Below, piece by piece: positions 8,966 to 16,726 of a stretch of DNA of 64,000 nt; position 1 is the first letter of the stretch, and each line of letters opens with the position of its first letter. A program made the translations under genes and the position numbers. The DNA is from Thermotoga caldifontis AZM44c09 (lineage in GTDB: Bacteria > Thermotogota > Thermotogae > Thermotogales > DSM-5069), in the NCBI RefSeq assembly GCF_000828655.1, contig NZ_AP014509.1:248001-312000 (forward strand). Direction: 5' to 3'. The notes under the pieces are model-generated. The model was given only the letters and a program-made list of their open reading frames with translations. It made no database searches and was not told the origin of the DNA.

Positions 8966-9834
8966 GAAAAAGGCTCTGGGTTTTGATGCTGGTTCCGACC
9001 TTCGCCCTCATCTTCTTCGTGAACCTTTACCCCCTCGTCCGCGGGGGGGTAATTTCATTTCAGCGGCTCACGGTGTTCAATTTGAACAATCCGAGGTTCG
9101 TCGGCTGGAGCAATTACAGAGCGATCATCACCGATCCTGGTTTTCCACGTTTGCTCTGGAACACGTTCGTCTGGATCGCCTGTTCCGTGGCGTTTCAGTT
9201 CCTGTTCGGTCTGATCCTGGCACTGCTCTTAGCGAAACCCTTCCCCGGTAGGGGACTGTACATGGGGTTGGTGTTCTATCCGTGGGCGCTCTCGGGTTTC
9301 GCCATAGGTCTGCTCTGGTCGTGGCTCTTGAACGGTCAGTTCGGCATCGTGAACGACATCCTCATGAGGCTCGGTTTGATAAAAGTGCCGATAGGCTTTC
9401 TCTCTGACGAAAGGTTCGCGATGTTTTCGGTGATCCTGGTGAACGTCTGGTACGGGATACCTTTCTTCGCCATCATGCTCCTTGCGGCGATCCAGTCGAT
9501 CCCGAGCGAACTCTACGAAGCGGCGCAGATCGACGGCGCAGGTGTGTTCAGAAAGCTCTTTTACGTCACTCTGCCGTACATTCGCCCCACGATCTACAGT
9601 ACGATCCTGCTGAGGATCATCTGGGTGATGAACTTTCCAGACATCATCTACGGCATGACGCGCGGTGGTCCGGCGGGAGCGACCAACATCCTTTCTGTGC
9701 ACATGATAAACATCGTTTATTACAGGAACAACTTCGGCTTGGCATCGGCGCTCGGCATGATCATGACTGCCATCCTGATGGTCTTCGCGATCATTTATCT
9801 GGTGCTCCTCGAGCGGGGTGAGTTCGAGCTGTGA
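8962..9834 (+). CDS. Sugar ABC transporter permease (MalF type)
   Basis: A 290-residue membrane protein with about six hydrophobic spans. The EAA loop that contacts the ATPase is visible as YEAAQIDGAGVFRKLFYVTL around residues 190-209. It starts with GTG in a GTGA overlap with the binding-protein stop, which implies coupled translation. It forms the channel with the permease that follows. The pectin context makes oligogalacturonide import likely. Confidence 0.9.
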   Translation: MRKRLWVLMLVPTFALIFFVNLYPLVRGGVISFQRLTVFNLNNPRFVGWSNYRAIITDPGFPRLLWNTFVWIACSVAFQFLFGLILALLLAKPFPGRGLYMGLVFYPWALSGFAIGLLWSWLLNGQFGIVNDILMRLGLIKVPIGFLSDERFAMFSVILVNVWYGIPFFAIMLLAAIQSIPSELYEAAQIDGAGVFRKLFYVTLPYIRPTIYSTILLRIIWVMNFPDIIYGMTRGGPAGATNILSVHMINIVYYRNNFGLASALGMIMTAILMVFAIIYLVLLERGEFEL

Positions 9835-10661
9835 AGGAGAGAAGGCTGCAGGTCGTCCTCAGGATCGTCGGTCTTTCCATATTCCTCATCGTGGCCATCT
9901 TTCCACTGGTCTGGATATTCCTCACGTCGATAAAACCGGCCACGGAAGTCTACACCTTTCCGGTGAAGTATCTGCCTTCTAAGCCGACGTTCGAAGCGTA
10001 CAGATACCTCTTCAGCTTCGCCAGGTTCAACGTGTACTTCAAGAACTCGTTCATCGTCGCGACAACTTCCGCAGGACTATCGACGCTCTTTTCCCTCGTG
10101 GCGGGTTACATTCTCACGCGCGAGCAATTCAGATTGAGGACGTTCTTGATCCTCCTTCTCTTCTTCGTGCAGATGCTGCCGACCTATCTGATCATGATAC
10201 CCCAGTTCACGATGTTTTCGAAGCTCAAACTCACCAACACGCTCACCTCGGTGATCATCATCTACACAGGCTTTGGATCCGCGTTCGGCACGATCATGGC
10301 GCGAGCGTTCTTGAAGAACCTTCCGAGAACGATCGAGGAAGCCGCGATGATAGATGGCTGCAACAGGCTGCAGGTGCTCTTCAAGATCGTGGTTCCACTG
10401 CTTTTGCCAGGCGTTGGATCGATATTCAGCTTCTGCTTCGTCAACAGCTGGAACGAGGTCTTCACCGCGGTGCTGTTTCTGCACACGGACAGAAAGATGA
10501 CCGTACCCGTCGCGCTGTATTCGTTCGTTTCCAAAGCGGGCATTCAATGGAACGTGATGGCCGCAGGCATCGTCGTGGCGCTTTTACCGACGATCGTGGT
10601 GTTCATGCTGGCACAGAAGTACATCGTCGAAGGTCTAACCCAGGGTGCGATCAAGGCGTGA
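9831..10661 (+). CDS. Sugar ABC transporter permease (MalG type)
   Basis: A 276-residue permease with about six membrane spans. Its EAA motif is EEAAMIDGCNRLQVLFKIVV (about residues 166-185) and a typical N-terminal segment FPLVWIFLTSIKPATEVYTF is present. GTG start overlaps the previous stop by 4 nt (GTGA). It pairs with the MalF-type subunit. No ATPase gene follows, unlike the transporter at 37.7-42.2 kb, whose MsmK/UgpC-type ATPase could serve both (speculative). Confidence 0.9.
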   Translation: MKERRLQVVLRIVGLSIFLIVAIFPLVWIFLTSIKPATEVYTFPVKYLPSKPTFEAYRYLFSFARFNVYFKNSFIVATTSAGLSTLFSLVAGYILTREQFRLRTFLILLLFFVQMLPTYLIMIPQFTMFSKLKLTNTLTSVIIIYTGFGSAFGTIMARAFLKNLPRTIEEAAMIDGCNRLQVLFKIVVPLLLPGVGSIFSFCFVNSWNEVFTAVLFLHTDRKMTVPVALYSFVSKAGIQWNVMAAGIVVALLPTIVVFMLAQKYIVEGLTQGAIKA

Positions 10662-10707
10662 ACGTGTTATCATAAAGTGAGTGAAGCGAACAATCGGGGG
10701 TGGACGG

Positions 10708-11862
10708 ATGAAACTGCTGTTCAAGAACGCGACGGTTTTTCCCATCACCTCTAAACCCTTCGTGGGCGACGTGCTCGTGGAGGATGGAAAGATCAGCAAA
10801 GTTGGTCAGATCAAGCCGACGCGATCCGTCGAAGTGATCGATCTTGAAGGCAAATTCCTGCTTCCCGGTTTCATCGACGCACACGCACACATCGGACTGT
10901 ACCCTGAAGGTCTGGGATCAACGGAGAGTGAAGGCAACGAAACGACCGACCCTGTTACGCCGCACCTGCAGGCGATCGATGCGTTCTACCCGGAGGACGA
11001 ATCCATCAAAAAGGCGCTCGCAGGAGGCGTCACGACAGCCTTCGTCGTCATGGGCAGTGGAAATCCCGTGGGAGGTATGGGGTTCATCGCGAAGTTCAAA
11101 GGAAAGACGGTCATGGACATGTGCCTCGTCAATCCCGCGGGGGTGAAGATGGCGCTCGGGGAGAATCCGAAGAGGGTCTATTCTGAAAAGAAAATGATGC
11201 CGACGACGAGAATGGGAACGGCGGCCGTGATAAGAACTTTCCTTCTCAAATCCCAAGATTACATGAAGAAGAAAGAACAGGCACTGAAGGAAGGAAAAGA
11301 GTTTTTGGAGAGAGATCCGAAGTACGAGGTTGGGGAAAAGCTCCTTAAACGCGAGCTTCCCGCGAGGATCCACGCTCACCGCATGGACGACATCGTCACC
11401 GCGATCAGACTGGCGGAGGAGTTCAACCTGAGGATCGTCCTGGAACACTGCACCGAGGGTTACAAGGTGGCAGACCTGCTGGCGAACAAGAAGATCCCCG
11501 TGGTTGCCGGTCCACTCATGACCTTCGCCACGAAGCTCGAGCTCAGGCACATGACGATGGAAGCTTTGAAAATTCTCACCGAAAAGAAGGTTTTGGTGGC
11601 GCTCATGTGCGACCATCCCGTGATACCACTGGAATTCGCTTCGGTGCAGGCAGCGGCCGCGATGCGCTACGGCATGAAAGAAGAAGAGCTTTTGAAGATG
11701 CTCACGATCAACCCCGCAAAGATACTGGGATTGGAAGAGAGGATCGGCTCGATAGAGGTCGGTAAGGACGCAGACTTGGTGGTCTGGTCCGGCCACCCAT
11801 TCGACATGAAATCGATCGTGGAAAGGGTGTACATCGACGGTCAGCTTGTGTACAGCAAATGA
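10708..11862 (+). CDS. Amidohydrolase, imidazolonepropionase-like
   Basis: A 384-residue metal-dependent hydrolase. The first metal pair appears in LLPGFIDAHAHIGLYPEGLG, later likely ligands in RIHAHRMDD and VLEHCTEGYK, and the conserved Asp in LMCDHPVIPL. The C terminus (AKILGLEERIGSIEVGKDAD) is typical of the amidohydrolase family. It is expected to cleave a cyclic amide or peptide-like bond, but the substrate cannot be told from sequence. The ATG at 10708 after GGGGGTGG is preferred to the GTG at 10681. It ends at a bidirectional terminator. Its link to the pectin genes is only positional. Confidence 0.85.
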   Translation: MKLLFKNATVFPITSKPFVGDVLVEDGKISKVGQIKPTRSVEVIDLEGKFLLPGFIDAHAHIGLYPEGLGSTESEGNETTDPVTPHLQAIDAFYPEDESIKKALAGGVTTAFVVMGSGNPVGGMGFIAKFKGKTVMDMCLVNPAGVKMALGENPKRVYSEKKMMPTTRMGTAAVIRTFLLKSQDYMKKKEQALKEGKEFLERDPKYEVGEKLLKRELPARIHAHRMDDIVTAIRLAEEFNLRIVLEHCTEGYKVADLLANKKIPVVAGPLMTFATKLELRHMTMEALKILTEKKVLVALMCDHPVIPLEFASVQAAAAMRYGMKEEELLKMLTINPAKILGLEERIGSIEVGKDADLVVWSGHPFDMKSIVERVYIDGQLVYSK

Positions 11863-11887
11863 AGAGGCGGCTCAGCCGCCTCTTTTC
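11862..11887. terminator. Bidirectional terminator between convergent genes
   Basis: A perfect 10-bp stem (AAGAGGCGGC with GCCGCCTCTT) with a 3-nt loop is flanked by A and T tracts on both sides, so it can stop transcripts from either strand. The TCA loop is the stop codon of the minus-strand gene. Confidence 0.88.
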
Positions 11888-12288
11888 AACGCCTTCATTA
11901 TCACGTCCAGTACCTTCAAACTCACTTCGTGATCTGGCAACGAGACTATGAGCGTTCTGTTCCTGATGCCCACCGTCGGTGAGGTGAGCATGCACTCTGG
12001 ACTGTTCTCGGCGATGTACTCACAGATGTACGTTTCGAGTGCGTAGATCCTTCCGTCGATGATCCTCTTCACCGCTATGCTGGAAAATGCCTTGTTTTCG
12101 ACGTCGACTCCTCCAAGAACGAGCACGAGCTTTGTGTCGTTTCGAGCAAATTCGAAGAGCAACTCTGTCAATCTGTCCACGTTCGCATCGCTCTTGACGT
12201 ACTGTGCCTGGATCGATCTTTCCGAAAACCATGCTTTGATCTTCTCTTCGAACTGTTCAGAAGTGTCCACGAAGATGCATACAATCAT
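11872..12288 (-). CDS. Short MoaB/Mog-like domain protein, function unknown
   Basis: A 138-residue protein. The middle (KLVLVLGGVDVENKAFSSIA) and the end (GIRNRTLIVSLPDHEVSLKV) resemble the conserved blocks of molybdopterin-binding MoaB/Mog domains, which normally read TGGTG...D and GTLIFALPGSP. Here the catalytic Asp/Gly positions and the LPG motif are changed (SLPDHE), so molybdopterin adenylylation is unlikely. It follows nfnB by 9 bp on the same strand and is probably in the nfn operon. Its stop codon forms the loop of the terminator. The family assignment is a pattern judgement; a structural search would settle it. Confidence 0.5.
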   Translation of the reverse strand: MIVCIFVDTSEQFEEKIKAWFSERSIQAQYVKSDANVDRLTELLFEFARNDTKLVLVLGGVDVENKAFSSIAVKRIIDGRIYALETYICEYIAENSPECMLTSPTVGIRNRTLIVSLPDHEVSLKVLDVIMKALKRGG

Positions 12289-12297
12289 ACTGCTCCC

Positions 12298-13713
12298 TCA
12301 TTTCCAAGGATCGTATTCGCCAGAAAGGAACTTGTCGATCCACTCGGCCGATTTCTTTCCGGCACCCATGGCTTCGATGACAGTTGCCGCACCAGTGACG
12401 ATGTCCCCTCCGGCGAAGACCTTCCTCAGACTTGTCGCACCGGTGTTCTCGTCGGCGATGATGTAGCCGTACTTGTTCAATTTGAGACCGTCGAACTGAC
12501 TGAGTAAGAACCTGTTGGCCTCGGTACCGATGGCCTCTATGACGGTATCGGCTTCGAGGATGAATCTACTGTCCTCTATGGGGATCGGGCGGCGCCGACC
12601 GGACTCGTCCGGCTCACCGAGCATCATCGAGATGCACTCGACTCCCACGAGTTCTCCCTTCTCGTTTCCGACGTATCTGATGGGTTGCGTGAGCCAGTAA
12701 AATTTTATACCTTCCTCCACGGCGTGGATGTATTCTTCTCGACGGGCGGGCATCTCCTCCTCCGTTCTTCGATACACCACGGTCACGCTCTCGGCACCGA
12801 GCCTGAGTGCGCTCCTCGCCGCGTCCATCGCGACGTTGCCTCCACCCACGACGATGACCTTTTTACCCCTGCGCACAGGCGTGTCGTACTCCGGGAACAG
12901 ATAAGCCTTCATGAGATTGACACGCGTCAAGAACTCGTTGGCCGAATAGACGCCGTTGAGGTTCGTGCCCTCGATGCCCATGAACTTGGGTGTTCCAGCC
13001 CCAACACCTATGAAGATGGCGTCGTATTCTGCGAGCAGATCCTTCACCGGTATCGCTCGGCCGACAGGCATGTTCAGAAAGATCTGAACTGAAAGGGATT
13101 TGACGTAATTCACTTCCCTCTCGACGATGGACTTTGGAAGCCTGAACTCGGGTATTCCGTAAACCAGAACCCCACCAGCTTTGTGCAGAGTTTCGAAGAT
13201 GTGCACCTCGTAGCCCCTTCTGGCAAGATCGGCCGCGACCGTCAAACCCGCCGGGCCCGAGCCCACGACGGCCACCTTTTTGTGCTTGGCGGGTGCGATT
13301 TCGATCTTAGTTTGAACTGCATGTTCGGCTTCCCAGTCCGCCACGAACCTTTCAAGCCTGCCTATGGCCACAGGTTCTGAATTTGGGATCTTGCCAACCA
13401 CACACTTGGCCTCGCACTGAGTCTCCTGCGGGCACACCCTTCCACATATCGCGGGCAGGTTGTTGTACTGCTTCAGGATCTTCGCCGCCTCTTCGAAGTT
13501 CCTCTCTCTGACCTTCCTTATGAACGCGGGAATGTCTATTTCGACGGGACAGCCACTCACGCACGGTTTTGCGGGACACTGGAGGCACCTGTTCGCTTCC
13601 GCGACCGCTTCCTCCTCGCTATAACCGTAAGGCACCTCGAAGAAATTCCTGATCCTTTCCTTCGGGTCCTGTTCTCTCATGGGGGTTTTCTTCGGCGATG
13701 GTTTCACAGCCAC
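12298..13713 (-). CDS. nfnB: NfnB, large subunit of NADH-dependent ferredoxin:NADP oxidoreductase
   Basis: A 471-residue flavoprotein of the glutamate-synthase small-subunit/NfnB family. N-terminal cysteine sets CLQCPAKPCVSGCPVEIDIP and CGRVCPQETQCEAKC hold two [4Fe-4S] clusters. The first dinucleotide motif VGSGPAGLTVAADLARRGYE binds FAD, the second VGGGNVAMDAARSALRLGAE binds NADPH, and GGDIVTGAATVIEAMGAGKK closes the FAD site. With NfnA next door it should bifurcate electrons between NADPH, NAD+ and ferredoxin, balancing redox pools beside the hydrogenase. No gltA-type large subunit is nearby. GTG start overlapping nfnA by 10 nt. Confidence 0.92.
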   Translation of the reverse strand: MAVKPSPKKTPMREQDPKERIRNFFEVPYGYSEEEAVAEANRCLQCPAKPCVSGCPVEIDIPAFIRKVRERNFEEAAKILKQYNNLPAICGRVCPQETQCEAKCVVGKIPNSEPVAIGRLERFVADWEAEHAVQTKIEIAPAKHKKVAVVGSGPAGLTVAADLARRGYEVHIFETLHKAGGVLVYGIPEFRLPKSIVEREVNYVKSLSVQIFLNMPVGRAIPVKDLLAEYDAIFIGVGAGTPKFMGIEGTNLNGVYSANEFLTRVNLMKAYLFPEYDTPVRRGKKVIVVGGGNVAMDAARSALRLGAESVTVVYRRTEEEMPARREEYIHAVEEGIKFYWLTQPIRYVGNEKGELVGVECISMMLGEPDESGRRRPIPIEDSRFILEADTVIEAIGTEANRFLLSQFDGLKLNKYGYIIADENTGATSLRKVFAGGDIVTGAATVIEAMGAGKKSAEWIDKFLSGEYDPWK

Positions 13714-14540
13714 GACAGATCACCCACTTCTTGAATGAAGAGCTTCAGGCTCTCTTCCTCTTCCTTTCTGTACTGAGCTAACCTCTTCAAAAGCTCATCC
13801 CAATCGACTCGATCTCCCTCGAACTCCGGCCCATCCACGCAGGCGAATCTGATCTTTCCGTCCACGCTCACCCTGCACGCACCACACATCCCAGTTCCAT
13901 CCACCATGATGGGGTTCAGAGACACCCAGATCTTCACACCGTGTTCCTTCGCCTTCATGCTGCAGAACTTCATCATGATCGTTGGACCCACGGCCCAGAC
14001 GATGTCTATCTTCTCTCTTTCGAACAGAAGCTGCATGCCGTCCGTGACGACACCCTTGATGCCGAAAGAACCATCGTCCGTCGTGATTATCAACTCATCA
14101 GCGAGCTTCGAAAACTCTTCGAGCATGATCACGTACTCTTTGCTCCTCCCACCGAGCACAACGTAGAGCTTGTTACCCTTAGCCTTGAGCGCTTCGGCGA
14201 TGGGCAGCAGCGTGGCGATACCTACCCCGCCACCGACGAGCATGACGTTCCCGTAGAAATCTATCTCACTGGGCCTTCCCAACGGACCTGCCACATCCAT
14301 GATCGAACTTCCCTCTTCGGCAAGGCAGAGCTCGTAGGTGCTCTTGCCCACGGCCCTGACCACGGCGCGGAAGCAATCTTCTTCTTTCCCTGCGATGGTT
14401 ATGGGGATGCGCTCGGCCTTCTCGTGCAGTCTGATCACGACGAACTGTCCAGGCTGTGCGTATTTAACTATATGTTTATTTTCGATCAGAAAGTCGTACA
14501 CGCCGGGCGCCAGACGACGCTTCCTTCGGATCACGTTCAC
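13704..14540 (-). CDS. nfnA: NfnA, small subunit of NADH-dependent ferredoxin:NADP oxidoreductase
   Basis: A 278-residue FAD/NAD-binding reductase of the dihydroorotate dehydrogenase electron-transfer type. It has an N-terminal flavin barrel (QPGQFVVIRLHEKAERIPIT), an NAD-binding segment VMLVGGGVGIATLLPIAEAL, and a C-terminal [2Fe-2S] loop GTGMCGACRVSVDGKIRFAC. It takes NADH electrons into the NfnAB complex. The start has GGAGGGATGAAACG immediately upstream. A leader of about 390 nt with a strong internal hairpin precedes it (see 14651-14966). Confidence 0.92.
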   Translation of the reverse strand: MNVIRRKRRLAPGVYDFLIENKHIVKYAQPGQFVVIRLHEKAERIPITIAGKEEDCFRAVVRAVGKSTYELCLAEEGSSIMDVAGPLGRPSEIDFYGNVMLVGGGVGIATLLPIAEALKAKGNKLYVVLGGRSKEYVIMLEEFSKLADELIITTDDGSFGIKGVVTDGMQLLFEREKIDIVWAVGPTIMMKFCSMKAKEHGVKIWVSLNPIMVDGTGMCGACRVSVDGKIRFACVDGPEFEGDRVDWDELLKRLAQYRKEEEESLKLFIQEVGDLSWL

Positions 14541-14650
14541 GTTTCATCCCTCCATTAAATTTTCCGTACAATTCGTTTCATCACCCTGTAACGAGTTTGG
14601 ATTAATATGTTCCTTTGGATAGCCCCCCTATCCCCCCTTGGATGGAACCA

Positions 14651-14692
14651 AAAAGGACAGAGGGTCTGCGCCAGCAGGCCCTCTGTCTGTTT
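14651..14692 (-). terminator. Strong terminator hairpin in the nfnA leader region
   Basis: A 14-bp stem (GACAGAGGGTCTGC with GCAGGCCCTCTGTC, one G-U pair, loop GCCA; 14656-14687) is flanked by CTTTTTGG when read on the minus strand and TGTTTTTA on the plus strand. It could end a transcript from either side. On the minus strand it lies about 110 nt before the nfnA start. Confidence 0.8.
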
Positions 14693-14931
14693 TTATGTCC
14701 GTGTGGTGCTCACCAGATGGTCCCGCCGAGCCGTTCACCGCTTTTTGAATATCCGCTCTTAACGAATCTTGCGTGCTTTTGACCATGCTCGCGTCCGTGG
14801 AAAAGTTTCGCAGATTCACTTTCAAAGTACCGTGGCAATCCTCGATGCACGTGCCACAACGTTCACGGATCTTTCCCAACCGCACGGTGTTCGTCGGCAA
14901 AAGCATCTTCACGCCTCACAGATTCTCTCCA
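14651..14931 (-). ncRNA. Candidate untranslated leader or small RNA upstream of nfnA
   Basis: A minus-strand promoter starts a transcript near 14931. It runs about 245 nt to the strong hairpin at 14656-14687 and, if it reads through, enters nfnA. A frame from 14912 is open through the hairpin to 14628. Its Arg codons include CGG, CGT and CGA, unlike the neighbouring genes' AGA/AGG, and it would run through the terminator, so I favour RNA over protein. It matches no riboswitch class that I recognise. The rest of the 14541-15097 gap holds only the start signals of the plus-strand gene at 15098. Confidence 0.4.
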
Positions 14932-14937
14932 AACGTA

Positions 14938-14966
14938 ATTATACGACCTTTGATGAGTTTTATCAC
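14938..14966 (-). promoter_or_regulatory. Promoter for the nfnA leader
   Basis: Read on the minus strand, GTGATA (14961-14966) and a perfect TATAAT (14938-14943) are 17 bp apart. The expected start is near 14931. Confidence 0.55.
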
Positions 14967-15097
14967 TCCCGCTCATCCTGCGCGGTTTTCAAGACCGTTT
15001 TGCAGGAAAGTGTACACACCAACTTGAGCCACACCCCGTAACGCTACGACCGACCGCCATCGTTATTCTTCTAAACCGTTTGGGAAGGAGGTGAATC

Positions 15098-15730
15098 ATG
15101 AAGCCGTACTGGACCTTGACAGCCGAGGAGAGAGAAGTTCTGAAACAGTTGAGCCCGAGACTTTCGAGGGGAACTTACTTTGAAGATCCTGCAAAGTTTG
15201 AGATCGAATCTGCCAAGAGTGCGACGGTGACCGTGCACACGATCCACGTCGATATTGAGAAAAAATTCTGCGCTTTCAACGGCATGATGCAGTTCGAAGC
15301 AGAAGATGATAAATCCATCGTGGTAGCCATCAGGGGCATGTGTGCGAACGGAAAGATGATGTACGTGATACCGTCGATACTCATAGAATTTGACGAGCTC
15401 TTCGAGAAACTTGATCCTGAGATGACGATGATCATCTATCCGAACGAACTTGAAGGTGAAATCTTCGTATCGAAAGGGGTGGGCTTTGTGGGTGGGTTCT
15501 TCAAGTCGCTCAGCATGTACGAAGAATCTCTCGGCAATGCGGCCAGGATGTTCCAGGCGATGTTGAAAGAGCTCGAGAATGTATCGAACCAGCTTCCGGA
15601 AGAAGAGAAAACCAGGTTCGAAGAAGAAATCCTGAACGTCGCAAACAACGCCCAGAACGCGTTTCATCAGATTTCAAAAGTCACGCTCAAGATGGCCCAG
15701 CTCTACACAAAGATCGTGGACGCACAGTGA
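15098..15730 (+). CDS. Conserved-looking protein of unknown function
   Basis: A 210-residue soluble protein that I cannot place in a named family. The first 130 residues look like alternating strands and helices (TVTVHTIHVDIEKKFCAFNG, then MMYVIPSILIEFDELFEKLD). The last 70 residues are helical and coiled-coil-like (FQAMLKELENVSNQLPEEEK onward). No signal peptide or membrane segment is visible. It has an excellent ribosome site (GGGAAGGAGGTGAATC) and its own terminator, so it is a single-gene unit and probably well translated. It is divergent from the nfn leader. Confidence 0.8.
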   Translation: MKPYWTLTAEEREVLKQLSPRLSRGTYFEDPAKFEIESAKSATVTVHTIHVDIEKKFCAFNGMMQFEAEDDKSIVVAIRGMCANGKMMYVIPSILIEFDELFEKLDPEMTMIIYPNELEGEIFVSKGVGFVGGFFKSLSMYEESLGNAARMFQAMLKELENVSNQLPEEEKTRFEEEILNVANNAQNAFHQISKVTLKMAQLYTKIVDAQ

Positions 15731-15758
15731 GGCGGGAGCTGAAGTTCCCGCCTTTTTT
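15731..15758 (+). terminator. Intrinsic terminator after the unknown gene
   Basis: A 7-bp stem, GGCGGGA with TCCCGCC, is followed by TTTTTT and begins immediately after the stop codon. Confidence 0.88.
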
Positions 15759-15836
15759 GCTTTCGAAACGAACCTCGATCGAACCCCCTGACCATCTTTC
15801 CCAAGAAACTGCAACTTTCACAGACATTTGGGTCCA

Positions 15837-15989
15837 TCACAGTTCTCCACGGAAGGCTCTGTCCAAGATCGCCTGTTCCAGGTGTTTGAGATCGATCTCG
15901 GTGACAGCCTACGTTTTTTTCACCGTGCGGATGTGATCGTACACGGTTTGCAAATGTCCCGTGCTATTCTTTAAAGGAAAGGTCAAAAC
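15837..15989 (-). pseudogene. Fossil C-terminus of a type I restriction specificity subunit (hsdS)
   Basis: On the minus strand, positions 15899 to 15837 encode EIDLKHLEQAILDRAFRGEL followed by a stop. This is the classic C-terminal end of HsdS subunits (LEQ(S/A)IL..AFRGEL). Upstream in the same frame are VYDHIRTV residues and then an in-frame TAG (15909-15911), and the frame closes again near 15990. No start, target-recognition domain, hsdR or hsdM is nearby. It is a degraded remnant of an acquired restriction locus. The surrounding 340-bp gap to the next gene holds nothing else that I can identify. Confidence 0.6.
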
Positions 15990-16068
15990 TCTTCAAGCTT
16001 GATGGGGCGAGAGGGCAACGGACGAAATGATAAGGAATTCGTTACACTTTTCGAACCTTCGGCCGGAG

Positions 16069-16716
16069 TCATTTCGGTATGTAGAGTGAAAAATCCCTCT
16101 CGAGATTGTCCACCCTGGTATCCTTCCATATGACGACCTTCGTGGGATGCCTCGTGGTTCCCACACCGTAGACGAGGAAGTAAACCATTCCAGGCTTCCC
16201 TATAACGATGGAACAGTCCCGCGGGATCTTGATGGAGTACTGGGTCTGAACGCTCGGCTCTTTGAAGTAGTAGAACTTGTACGGAGCGAGGCCGGGTTTC
16301 AATTCCTTCGAGAAGTAAGTCTCGTTGCCCTTCCTGAAGGTCACCCAGACGTTCTCCTGTCCTATGACGAACAATCTTATGTAGCCCGTGGTGGGATCGT
16401 CCACGAGCTCTTCTATGATCCGCTCCAAATCGGTAGAGAAATTGGCAAGATAGTTCGCCGAAGTTATCAGTTTTTCGATGCTGGTCGATTTCAACAGATC
16501 TTCGAGTTTGGAAACGCGCGTCGACAAAGTATCTATCTTTCGCTGCAGATCCGCGATGGTTCTTTCGCTCTGCTTCTTCTGATTCAGATAGTAGAAGAAA
16601 GACACGATGGAGAGTGCAAAGCCACAGATGAAAATGCTGATCAACAAGAAAACGAAGAAGTCTGTGAGAAACTCCCTCTTTCTCCTTCCTCCACTTCCCG
16701 TTGTGACAGGCATCAT
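16069..16716 (-). CDS. Membrane-anchored coiled-coil protein, unknown function
   Basis: About 215 residues. A short basic cytoplasmic head (GSGGRRKREF) is followed by one membrane span (FFVFLLISIFICGFALSIVS), a coiled coil (ERTIADLQRKIDTLSTRVSK) and a C-terminal beta-rich domain with no motif that I recognise. The architecture recalls small septum or elongation proteins. It directly follows rodA on the same strand, so a role in cell-wall growth is a reasonable guess, not more. The ATG at 16716 follows GAGGGGGCGTGG inside the end of the rodA region; the longer frame to 16764 has no ribosome site. Confidence 0.75.
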   Translation of the reverse strand: MMPVTTGSGGRRKREFLTDFFVFLLISIFICGFALSIVSFFYYLNQKKQSERTIADLQRKIDTLSTRVSKLEDLLKSTSIEKLITSANYLANFSTDLERIIEELVDDPTTGYIRLFVIGQENVWVTFRKGNETYFSKELKPGLAPYKFYYFKEPSVQTQYSIKIPRDCSIVIGKPGMVYFLVYGVGTTRHPTKVVIWKDTRVDNLERDFSLYIPK

Positions 16717-16726
16717 CCACGCCCCC

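Noticed and set aside
14628-14912. Minus-strand open frame of 94 codons upstream of nfnA
   Set aside because: It reads through the strong terminator hairpin and uses CGN arginine codons unlike its neighbours; better explained as a leader or small RNA.
15727-15936. Plus-strand open frame after the unknown gene
   Set aside because: It begins inside the stop region of the preceding gene, contains its terminator and lies antisense to the HsdS fossil.
15983-16720. Alternative minus-strand frame of 245 codons
   Set aside because: The sequence is low-complexity and His/Arg-rich, typical of a shadow; the overlapping frame 16069-16716 has a membrane span, coiled coil and ribosome site.
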